From Stratiformator vulcanicus (lineage in GTDB: Bacteria; Planctomycetota; Planctomycetia; Planctomycetales; Planctomycetaceae): a stretch of 64,000 nucleotides of DNA. The position numbers and the translations under genes are program-made. This document shows positions 9,330-17,394 of the stretch, piece by piece. The notes beneath the pieces are model-generated. The model was given only the letters and a program-made list of their open reading frames with translations, was not told where the DNA came from and did not search any database. Position 1 is the first letter of the stretch. Each line of letters starts with the position of its first letter. The stretch lies in contig NZ_CP036268.1 of NCBI RefSeq assembly GCF_007744515.1, forward strand, positions 2,023,712 through 2,087,711, written 5' to 3'.

Positions 9330-10733
9330 TTGAGTTCCACGATTGATACCTATGAAGACGCGGTCGACTTCCTGCTCGGCCGGGTGAACTTCGAACGTAT
9401 TCCGGGCAAACGGCATGCGCTGCGAAACGTGAAGCTCGAACGAACCGCATTGCTGCTCGAAGGCTCAGGCGACCCGCAGAATACGATACCGGCGGTTCAT
9501 ATCGGCGGGACGAAAGGCAAAGGCTCGACCGCGGTCATGACGGCGGCGATTCTCTCTGCCGCCGGGGCCCGAACGGGGCTGTTTACGTCGCCGCACATTG
9601 ACTGCTTCGAAGAGCGAATTCAGATCGACGGCGTTCCGATCGGCCGGTCGGAGTTCACACGTGCCGTCGCCGCCGTGGCAGATGTGGCCACGAGCCAGCG
9701 GTTCGAATCGCAGTCGCTCCGACCGACATTCTTTGAACTGTTGACGGCGGCAGCATGGTTCGCGTTTCGACAAGTCGGGGTCGAGATCGCGGTTATCGAA
9801 GTCGGGCTCGGCGGGCGGCTCGATGCGACGAATGTCTGCCGACCGGTCGTCACGGCAATCACCAACGTCAGCCTCGACCACACGGAGTTGCTCGGCGATA
9901 CCGTCGAGAAGATTGCGTCGGAGAAAGCCGGGATCGCCAAACCCGGCGTGCCAATGATCACCTCTGCGATTGAGCCGGCGCTGTCGGTCATCCGCGAGCG
10001 GTGCCGATCGATCGGAGCACCGCTCGCAATAATCGAACCGACCGTAGGCAATGACCAACTCGAATCGTCAAAGGAGTCGCCCGATTGGCACCGAACCATC
10101 GCGATCCGACCTTCCGGCGAGGATTGGGGAACGCATCGACTCCCGCTGCCCGGCCGTTTTCAATGCACCAATGCCGCGGTCGCCGCCGAGTTAGCCGCGG
10201 CAGTTGCCAAGTCAGGACAGCTCCGCCCGGAAGTGGCCCGAGCGATTGGCTCCGAAGCCGTTCGCAAAGGCTGGTCGGCAGTTGATTGGCCGGCGCGGCT
10301 GGAAATTGTTCGAACGCAGCCCACGTTTATCATCGACGCCGCCCATAACGATGAGTCGATCCGTGTGATGCTCGAGGCCCTACGGGAACGACCGGAAGGG
10401 GGGACTCGCGTCGCAATTTTCGGAACGTCGACCGATAAGAATGCGACGGCGATGCTCGGTCGGCTGTCAGGTGAGTTCGCCGACATCGTGCTGACGACCG
10501 CACCTAACAACCCCCGAGCTGCGGGCCTTCATACGCTTCGAAACATCGCGTCCGAAACGACCCCAACGCGAGTCAACTTTCACGAGCGAGCGACGATCGT
10601 CGATGCCGCCGAACTGGCCGTGACCCTTGCCGGGGAGGCCGGCCTTGTTTGCTGCGCCGGTTCAATCTATCTGGCGGCCGCCATGAGAACGGCGATGTTA
10701 AGTCGCTCGGATTCCGACGCGGCACGGCGTTAA
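9330..10733 (+). CDS. folC: Bifunctional folylpolyglutamate synthase / dihydrofolate synthase
   Basis: A 467-residue Mur-ligase-family enzyme that adds glutamate to dihydropteroate and folates. The ATP loop reads GGTKGKGSTAVM, followed by SPHIDCFEERIQIDG, GLGGRLDATNV and TNVSLDHTELLGDT, all FolC signatures. The C-terminal domain contains FIIDAAHNDESI. The start is taken as TTG 9330 because GAGG lies about 9 nt upstream and the resulting N-terminus (SSTIDTYEDAVDFL) fits the family; TTG 9306 is an alternative. It converges with the 10756-12762 gene with only 22 bp between stops. Confidence 0.93.
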   Translation: MSSTIDTYEDAVDFLLGRVNFERIPGKRHALRNVKLERTALLLEGSGDPQNTIPAVHIGGTKGKGSTAVMTAAILSAAGARTGLFTSPHIDCFEERIQIDGVPIGRSEFTRAVAAVADVATSQRFESQSLRPTFFELLTAAAWFAFRQVGVEIAVIEVGLGGRLDATNVCRPVVTAITNVSLDHTELLGDTVEKIASEKAGIAKPGVPMITSAIEPALSVIRERCRSIGAPLAIIEPTVGNDQLESSKESPDWHRTIAIRPSGEDWGTHRLPLPGRFQCTNAAVAAELAAAVAKSGQLRPEVARAIGSEAVRKGWSAVDWPARLEIVRTQPTFIIDAAHNDESIRVMLEALRERPEGGTRVAIFGTSTDKNATAMLGRLSGEFADIVLTTAPNNPRAAGLHTLRNIASETTPTRVNFHERATIVDAAELAVTLAGEAGLVCCAGSIYLAAAMRTAMLSRSDSDAARR

Positions 10734-10755
10734 ACCGATCGGCCGCCTGACTACT

Positions 10756-12762
10756 TTATCGCCGAATCCCCGACCCTCGCCGGGTTCGATCATTCGGCTC
10801 GTCTTCCTCCTCGTCCGACTGAAGAAAGCGGGGCCTGTCGGCATCATTGTTTGTTTCGCTGAACGCGAGTCTGTATGCGCCGACATCTGATTCGGCTTTT
10901 CGCAAATCGGCTTGTGCAGACAAACGATCTCTAAACACCAAATCCCCGTACTCGTCGACAAGTAAGACGAGCGGATTGACTGAGACGTCGCGCGGTCTCA
11001 AATCCAAGTTGTCTTTCTGCACTCGGTTGCGAAGGTAGTCGACCGGGTTTTCGAACGTGTCGAGAAGAATCGAACCGGTGCCGAAGTTAGTCGACTTATT
11101 AATGTACGATTTTGTAATCGGATCGGGCACGCTAGCCTGCCTCGTTTCGCCCACCATCGATCCAATTTCGGCGACGAACTGTTCGACAACCGGCGTTCCT
11201 TTCATCTCGTGCCACTTCAGCACGTTGAACCCCGCCGAACTGATGTCGCGAAACCCGCCGTCATCGACGCCCGCGAGAAAGTATTCCGAGTCGGGGGCGA
11301 TCAGCACGGGATTTGTCGGTTCACTCCAATCGGTCTTGCGATCACGTCCCACGGCAACATCGGCGGTCAGCACCGTGTCGGCCGATCGACCAAAGTTGGG
11401 GTTCAAGACCTTAACCTTAACGCGGTAGCGGTAGGCATTGCCGGGGTCGATATCGAAATCAATATATCGAAACAGCAGCAACTTTCCCGATGCGGTGAAC
11501 AAAGCCTTCAAGTCTTCGCGCGTCACGCCGACACTTTGGGCGTCGTTGGCGCGGATCGATCTGACGAACTCATCCAATTCCGATTCGTTCTGTGACAATC
11601 GCCGACGTTCGTTTCCGATGTTATAGGCAACGCCAGTCCAAGCCTGCGGCGTCACCTGCTGTTGTTCCAGAAGACGCTGACGCTGCTCCTCCTCTTTCTT
11701 CTTCAGTTGCTCGGCCATCCACTCCATCTGCTCTTTTTCTTTGTCCGTCAACTCGTATTCGAGCACGTCGGGGTGGATCGCATTGCGGCCCCACTGGCCG
11801 ACGAGACGCGACGGCAACGGCATCGTGAAGACGGCGTCGGTGATCTGCGAATCGACTTCATCGACCGCGAACGAATTGGCCCGCTGCAAAATCTCGAACG
11901 CGATTTCGCGGTCGACTTTCTCCCACGAACCTGACCAAGGATCATCGCCCGCAACGGCCTGCTGACGTTCGAGTTCGAAATCGAGGAAGATCAATTTGTC
12001 ATAGGCTTCGGAAGTGGAGTTCAGGTTGAGCGCGTTCATCACGCTCTCGAGTTGTTCCCGTAGCGGAAATACACCGCGAATCGAGACATATCGCCGGTAC
12101 AAATCATCGGCGGCCGTCGGCGTCTGGCTCGCTGAGTTATCTCGGCCAGCTGAGTTACCTCGGCCGGCCGATAAGAACGGATCGTCCTCTGTATTCCGGC
12201 CTTCGGAGGCCCGATTCACGGAGGGGAGATCGGTGTTCCCAGTGGGAAGATCTAAATTCGTGCGAGGTCGGTCCGAACTCCCTGGAGGAGGCCCCGGTCC
12301 GGCAGCCGTGTTGTTGACCAGGTCGTATGAGGCCGACTCGGGCTTAAGGTCCAACGGGACGCGCCCGCTATCGGCGATCAGCGTCTGCACCGTGTACCAT
12401 TCCGGTTCTTCGATCGGCTTGTTCGGAGGAATGATCGGCCAGAAGGTCGGCGTCGTCAGTTGGTATTCGGCCGTCGGGAGTGGCGTGAAGATATCAACCA
12501 CTTCATTCACGATGTTGCTCGAAGAGGTGTTGTACTTCTCCTTCTCGCCGTCCGGCCAGACGCTTCGCTGCAGCGTCTCCGTGTTTTCCTTGACTTGGAG
12601 TTCGAAGGTACTCGGCTCGCCGGGAAATCTCATCCAGTACGTTCCCTGCCACAGCGCGAGTAGCGCCAGCAGACAGATCAATCCGAAGGCGAACTTTTCG
12701 CCGTGATCGATCATCAATTTCTTGTAGTCGGTCTCTTTCAGGGATGCGACGGAAAACTTCAT
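10756..12762 (-). CDS. Single-span envelope protein, third gene of the PilM/N/O-like operon
   Basis: A 668-residue protein not recognised as a named family. After about 23 cytosolic residues it has one transmembrane helix (FAFGLICLLALLALW) and a large extracytoplasmic region. That region includes a Gly/Asn/Arg-rich linker with a six-residue repeat (SAGRGN SAGRDN), an acidic coiled-coil segment rich in Lys/Glu/Gln near residues 340-370, and beta-rich stretches. Its topology resembles the PilN/PilO layer, and it lies 163 bp downstream of the PilO-like gene, so it is probably part of the same inner-membrane platform. The C-terminus is Asp/Glu/Arg-rich. The function is inferred from context only. 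Confidence 0.65.
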   Translation of the reverse strand: MKFSVASLKETDYKKLMIDHGEKFAFGLICLLALLALWQGTYWMRFPGEPSTFELQVKENTETLQRSVWPDGEKEKYNTSSSNIVNEVVDIFTPLPTAEYQLTTPTFWPIIPPNKPIEEPEWYTVQTLIADSGRVPLDLKPESASYDLVNNTAAGPGPPPGSSDRPRTNLDLPTGNTDLPSVNRASEGRNTEDDPFLSAGRGNSAGRDNSASQTPTAADDLYRRYVSIRGVFPLREQLESVMNALNLNSTSEAYDKLIFLDFELERQQAVAGDDPWSGSWEKVDREIAFEILQRANSFAVDEVDSQITDAVFTMPLPSRLVGQWGRNAIHPDVLEYELTDKEKEQMEWMAEQLKKKEEEQRQRLLEQQQVTPQAWTGVAYNIGNERRRLSQNESELDEFVRSIRANDAQSVGVTREDLKALFTASGKLLLFRYIDFDIDPGNAYRYRVKVKVLNPNFGRSADTVLTADVAVGRDRKTDWSEPTNPVLIAPDSEYFLAGVDDGGFRDISSAGFNVLKWHEMKGTPVVEQFVAEIGSMVGETRQASVPDPITKSYINKSTNFGTGSILLDTFENPVDYLRNRVQKDNLDLRPRDVSVNPLVLLVDEYGDLVFRDRLSAQADLRKAESDVGAYRLAFSETNNDADRPRFLQSDEEEDEPNDRTRRGSGIRR
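12131..12166 (-). repeat. 18 bp tandem duplication within a coding region
   Basis: Two adjacent 18 bp units (12131-12148 and 12149-12166), beginning GCTGAGTTAT and GCTGAGTTAC, differ at two positions and encode the repeated hexapeptide in the linker of the operon's third protein. Confidence 0.7.
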
Positions 12763-12925
12763 AAGACTATTCCCTGTAATTTAGAGGACTCTCGACTCGT
12801 TGCGTCAGAGGGTCACGTCGACTTTGTGTTTATTCGTATCTATGAGACGCTGGATCGGGAATGAAAGTTCCGCGGATTGTCGTCACGTCAAAGAATGCAG
12901 TGATTCGGCTTGGATAAGTTCACTG

Positions 12926-14410
12926 TCAGGTGCCGTCCGGCAGGTCGGAATTGACCGGTGCTTCCGGTGCGACGGGTGGAGCATCACCGGTCGCGGGAAG
13001 ATCGGTTTCGTTCCCGAGGCCCTCCTCATCGGTCGGAGGCATCGGTACATCAAGCTGTTCGCTGGCGGAGTTAACCGCAGGCATCGGAGTCAACGAACCG
13101 TCCGCCTCGTCTGGCACATCGCCGGGCGCGGGGGTCGGTGAGTCGGACGGCTCGACCGCTGTTTCCGGCGGGTCGGTCGGCGGAATGTCGGGGTTCACGG
13201 TCGGATCGACCTCGGCGGGGTCCGCTTCGGTTTGCTCAGGCTGTCGGTAGATCGTCAAGTCGCCGGCGATCGTGACATCCGCCAGGAACGGCTCCGCAAA
13301 GGCCGAAGCTTGATTGCCGGCGGCCCCGGTCCCGAGCGTATTCCCGCGTCCTCCGAACCGTGACTGGCTTTGCGTGTTCTTCGCGTAAACCGATCCGTTG
13401 TGGTCCTGCTGATGCACGCGAACGATTTTAACGGGATACGGATTCTCGGTCAGTTCGATCAAAAGTTCGGGAACGTAACGATGGTCAACGATGACCTTCA
13501 GGTAGAACCCGCGGGTCTTGAACGGGACGTCCGGCGCGTTCGTAACGTAGCGACCGTCGGCCCCGGCTCCCGCGGCACTTCCGGTTCCACGAAACTCTTC
13601 GGCCGGATCGAAGTCGACGGGACCAGCCGAGCGATTGTCCCTCGTTCCGCGGCCCGCGCCACCGAACGGACTGTCATCCTGATACTCTTCGGGCACGAAC
13701 GATTCGGTCGGGGGGGCTTCCATCGATCCTCCTTCTGCCGCCGAAGGCAGGGCCGAACCTTCACCACCTCCATGCAATTCCAAAGCGACGATCCGCTTCA
13801 AACGCACTTTTCGGAGCGAATTTCCGCCGAATGAATTGTTGAAATCGCGGATCGACTCAAGCAGTGATCGAATCAACCAGTAATCTTCCTGCAGCGCCCA
13901 TACTTGTCCGCTTGTGGGCAAAAACTGATTCCATTCGGTCGGTGCGTTCAGCGGGATCAGACTTCGCCCAAAGATAACCTCGCCTTGGCCGGTGATCGGG
14001 TTGAACGGGTTGACCGTCTCGTGCAGTCGATTCTTTTCGACTTCAAAGTTCGTGCGGTACAGGTCCAAGGCCGCGACGGGGATTTCGCCGCCGACGGGAA
14101 TGCCCCGCATCGCCGCTTCGATGTCCTGCGGCCAAGTCATTTGGTCTTCTTGGACCTTCCACAGGTTCCCGCCCGCTTCTTGTAGTCGGGCCGATTGAAC
14201 GGCCGCGACTTCGTCGATCCCGCCGATCCAATCATTGCTGGGCGTTCCGCTCCCCGGTTTGACCGTTATCGCCTCAAGTGTCGACCGGCGAGAATCGATC
14301 GTCTCGGCCAGCGTACCGGTGCCCATGAACCAGCCCGCGGTCATCACGATGAGACCCAGGCCGAGCAGAATCCAAAATTTGTAGGCCAAAATCGGCTTCA
14401 GCTTATCCAT
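12926..14410 (-). CDS. PilO-like inner-membrane platform protein
   Basis: A 494-residue protein with a short cytosolic N-terminus (MDKLKPILAYKFW), one transmembrane helix (residues 12-31), a helical segment, and an extracytoplasmic alpha/beta region (about 330-375) containing a ferredoxin-like stretch with KVIVDHRYVPELLIELTENP. The C-terminal 100 residues are Pro/Asp/Thr-rich. This layout is that of PilO/GspM-type proteins, but it is much longer than the usual 200 residues. It sits between the PilM-PilN fusion and another single-span protein in one operon. The PilO label rests on architecture and position, not on a clear sequence signature. Confidence 0.6.
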   Translation of the reverse strand: MDKLKPILAYKFWILLGLGLIVMTAGWFMGTGTLAETIDSRRSTLEAITVKPGSGTPSNDWIGGIDEVAAVQSARLQEAGGNLWKVQEDQMTWPQDIEAAMRGIPVGGEIPVAALDLYRTNFEVEKNRLHETVNPFNPITGQGEVIFGRSLIPLNAPTEWNQFLPTSGQVWALQEDYWLIRSLLESIRDFNNSFGGNSLRKVRLKRIVALELHGGGEGSALPSAAEGGSMEAPPTESFVPEEYQDDSPFGGAGRGTRDNRSAGPVDFDPAEEFRGTGSAAGAGADGRYVTNAPDVPFKTRGFYLKVIVDHRYVPELLIELTENPYPVKIVRVHQQDHNGSVYAKNTQSQSRFGGRGNTLGTGAAGNQASAFAEPFLADVTIAGDLTIYRQPEQTEADPAEVDPTVNPDIPPTDPPETAVEPSDSPTPAPGDVPDEADGSLTPMPAVNSASEQLDVPMPPTDEEGLGNETDLPATGDAPPVAPEAPVNSDLPDGT

Positions 14411-14585
14411 GGAACGATTCGCTTTGAGTTTCGATCAGTCTTGGATTTCGATTAGTTGTCTTCCGACGGTCACGGGCTCAAGCCGTCGACCTCACAGTTT
14501 GTTTCCAAATAATTCAATTTGACTGTGCTACGATCAGTCCAACTTCGTACGAAGCGCCGGACTAATTCTCTCACAGTCAAGTGCC

Positions 14586-16772
14586 TCAACTCTCCTGTGG
14601 AGGAGTCTCGGCCCCGCCTTCGGTTTCGCCTTCCACTCCGGCTGCATCAGCGGCTTCAGGGGCTTCGGCAGGTCGGGTGTCTTCCGGCGTCGGAGTCCAG
14701 CAGAACTGAATCGTAAACGTCGTGCGATAAATCGGTTTGTCCGTAGGATCTGTATTGTTGGGATCGGTTCCTGCGGGCGGATTACCACGATTGGTGTTGC
14801 CGAAGTTGTTGTCGGGCCGACCGGCGAAACTATTGCCGAGACCGCCTAATCCTGGGATCCCGCCGGGGCCTGAGCGACTTGGTGCCCGCGCCTTGCTACG
14901 CTCGGCCAGGATCGCTTTCGGATGACGAACCTGTTCGTAACCCTGGTCGGTCATCGTGGCATGGCTGATACCAATTTGTCGGACCGGAACGACCAGTTCT
15001 TCTTCCAAGCCATCCTTATCGACGTCATCGACCACAGTCACCTGAAATTCGTTGAGCGGGTCGACGAAGTTTCGCAGGACGAAACCGGTCCGCCGACGAT
15101 TGACCCGATCGAGTGGGTCGGTCGCTTCATCCGATGTGTCGTGGAAGTGCTCTCCGGTCAACGTAAACAGGTAGCCGGCACCGGCCGGTGCCGCTGCCTG
15201 GTCGCCCTTGAGCATGTGCGTTTTCGTTTGCTGCGGCAGGCTGCCGAACCACTCCGCAAAGCTCTCGAGCCTTTGCGCCGTGATGGAATTAATCCGGATG
15301 CGTCTTTGACTCGTCACGTCGGTCAGGTCGAGTCGGTCACCGGTATCTCGCGGCAGGCAGGCGTTAACGGCGCGATAGACTTCGAGCCAGTAGTCGCGCC
15401 GTTCAATATTTCCGAGCAGTCGATTGCCGCGATCGACGATGTCGGCATATTCGGTCTCTTTGCCCTGATATGTCTGTTTGAGTGAGTCGACCGTTGAGTT
15501 GTGCTGCGACACGTTCGTTTCCGTCGACTTCCATCGCGCCTCGCTGACCGATTGCATCACGTTGCCGAAGCCGATGGCTGAGACGCCGAACGCCAACAGC
15601 AACACGGCCGCGGCGGCAACGCCCCAAGGCTTCTTGCGACGAATCTCGCGGGCCAAGGCGATCTCGGGCGGCAGCAGCGTTGTTCTGATCGTCGTCTGGT
15701 CCATCGCCTGCAGGGCGAGACCGTAAGGCACGACGAAGCTCAGGACATTGTCTTTGAACAGGTCGTCATCAAGGACCTTGTCGCCGACGGCGGCATCGAA
15801 CGTTTCGATCCGCTCGACGTCATACTGCAGGTTTTGCTGCAAGAACTTCTGAAGCCCGGCGAGCTTGAATCCGTTTCCGGCGCCGAGGAGCTTCACAATT
15901 TTCGCGCTGCGATTGACGCTCGAAAAGTAACCAATGGAGCGCTGCAGTTCGGCCACGTAGTCATTGAAGACCGGCCGGAGTGCCTGAAAAACCGCCCGCG
16001 GATCGGGACTCTTCGTGGCATTGCACTTGAGGTGTTCCGCCTTCGCGAACGTCAACTTCATGCCTTTGACGAGCGCCCGGGTGAAATGATTTCCGCCGAT
16101 CGGCACGTTGCGGATCCAAATCTTCTTTCCGTTCGTGACGACGAGCATCGTTTGGTCGGCGCCCATATCGCACACGACAATGTGCTCATCATCGTCCACT
16201 TCGATCTCTTCGCCCGGGCGAATGCCGAGTCGATCGAACGTGACGAAGTTGAACAGCGCCAGCGGCGAAATCTGAACGAGCTGCACCTCGACTTTGCGAT
16301 CCAGAAATGGCTTGATCGTCTTCTCAACCAGATCGCGTTTCATCGCGAACAGGCCGACTTCGGCCTCAAGGATGTATCCGCTTTCTTCGGCCGCACCGCC
16401 GAGCGTTTGATAGTCCCAGATCACCTCATCGAGCGCGAACGGAATCTGCTGCTTCGCTTCGTATTGAACGATCTGCGCGACTTTGGAGGTCTCAACCGGC
16501 GGCAACTGGATGAAGCGTGCCAGCGCACTGTGGCCCGGGGCGGCGATGGCGATGGAGTCGCCGCGAATGTCGTTGCGGGCGAGAAACGTCTCGATCGCCT
16601 GCGGAATCAGTTCTTCCGGTACCGCGTCGGGCTGGCTGAGTAGTTTCGCGTGCGGCACGTAATCGAACGCAACGGCGATGACCTGTTTGGCCGCCTCCGC
16701 GTAGCGCAGCCGGATCGCTTTCAGACCGGCCTGACCGACTTCGATTCCCCAGCAACCGCGCTCTTCAGCCAT
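14586..16772 (-). CDS. PilM-PilN fusion protein (type IV pilus / type II secretion alignment subcomplex)
   Basis: A 728-residue protein. Residues 1-350 are an actin-like PilM domain: WGIEVGQAGLKAI at the N-terminus, the nucleotide-binding VVCDMGADQTMLVV, PIGGNHFTRAL, and a GAGNGFKLAGL segment. Then comes one transmembrane helix (about 388-408) and a PilN-like extracytoplasmic region starting with a coiled coil. Normally PilM is cytosolic and binds the N-terminal tail of a separate PilN; here the two are one chain. The C-terminus is low-complexity (Gly/Asn/Pro, then Glu/Ala). It is first in a minus-strand operon with two single-span proteins. No assembly ATPase or pilin is adjacent. Confidence 0.82.
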   Translation of the reverse strand: MAEERGCWGIEVGQAGLKAIRLRYAEAAKQVIAVAFDYVPHAKLLSQPDAVPEELIPQAIETFLARNDIRGDSIAIAAPGHSALARFIQLPPVETSKVAQIVQYEAKQQIPFALDEVIWDYQTLGGAAEESGYILEAEVGLFAMKRDLVEKTIKPFLDRKVEVQLVQISPLALFNFVTFDRLGIRPGEEIEVDDDEHIVVCDMGADQTMLVVTNGKKIWIRNVPIGGNHFTRALVKGMKLTFAKAEHLKCNATKSPDPRAVFQALRPVFNDYVAELQRSIGYFSSVNRSAKIVKLLGAGNGFKLAGLQKFLQQNLQYDVERIETFDAAVGDKVLDDDLFKDNVLSFVVPYGLALQAMDQTTIRTTLLPPEIALAREIRRKKPWGVAAAAVLLLAFGVSAIGFGNVMQSVSEARWKSTETNVSQHNSTVDSLKQTYQGKETEYADIVDRGNRLLGNIERRDYWLEVYRAVNACLPRDTGDRLDLTDVTSQRRIRINSITAQRLESFAEWFGSLPQQTKTHMLKGDQAAAPAGAGYLFTLTGEHFHDTSDEATDPLDRVNRRRTGFVLRNFVDPLNEFQVTVVDDVDKDGLEEELVVPVRQIGISHATMTDQGYEQVRHPKAILAERSKARAPSRSGPGGIPGLGGLGNSFAGRPDNNFGNTNRGNPPAGTDPNNTDPTDKPIYRTTFTIQFCWTPTPEDTRPAEAPEAADAAGVEGETEGGAETPPQES

Positions 16773-17394
16773 GTGAGGCTCCGAAAATCCCGTGACAGTG
16801 AAACGTCAGTGTAAAGTCAATTCCGGCAGTTCCGACATCGAATGATCGAGCACGAGTTCTGCTCCCGCTCGGCGACCGGCAATCACCGACACCGAGGTCC
16901 CCGACCAAAATTCGTGATCATTGAAAATATCGAACTGCGATCTCCGGGAACCCGGAATTCGGAAAATGTTCGCGATGGAACAACTTACGTCGATCGATAC
17001 GTCGAACTAAGGGTATCGCCGCAACTTCCGTCCCGTCAATCGCCGAACCCTCCGTTGTCAGATTCCAAGCGGAGCCGCCGGTGCAGTCGTCCCTGTCGTT
17101 ACCGTCGGCACGTTTTTCAGAATCGCAGTCCTCATTTTGACGCTGGTGAACGAGCGATTGTTCCCGGCCAAACCGAGATGCTTCAAATTGTGATGTTTCA
17201 AAAACAGCGGATCGATTCTGATCGTCGGCGGTCACGCGCATCCTTGCCGCGTCAGTGATACGATACCGCGACGTATTTCGTGTGAGAAATCGCCCGGTGG
17301 TCGACGCTTCCCAACCCGCCGAGGAACGTTCCAGACCGCGATAAGCAATCATCGCGCACTGTTTGAGTATTAACTGTTCGAGTATTTTCACGGC
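16773..17394. other. Divergent intergenic region between the PilM-PilN operon and the GH38-like gene
   Basis: 622 bp that should hold two divergent promoters. Open frames on both strands (for example minus 16918-17391) are Arg/Ser-rich and show no protein character. The only clear structure is a 15 bp tandem repeat next to the plus-strand start (17358-17387). Confidence 0.45.
17358..17387 (+). repeat. Tandem 15 bp direct repeat just upstream of the GH38-like start codon
   Basis: ACTGTTTGAGTATTA (17358-17372) is followed directly by ACTGTTCGAGTATTT (17373-17387), with two mismatches, ending 7 nt before ATG 17395. It may be an operator for a dimeric regulator, overlap the promoter, or be a replication-slippage product. 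Confidence 0.55.

Noticed and set aside
9680-9720. GGTTCGAATC resembling a tRNA T-loop
   Set aside because: It lies inside folC and no acceptor or anticodon stems can be built around it.
11209-11934. Plus-strand frames within 10756-12762
   Set aside because: They are antisense to a long minus-strand gene in an operon and show biased, non-protein-like composition.
16918-17391. 157 aa frame on the minus strand in the pilM/GH38 gap
   Set aside because: Arg/Ser/Asp-rich without a hydrophobic core or known motif; looks like a chance frame in GC-rich DNA.
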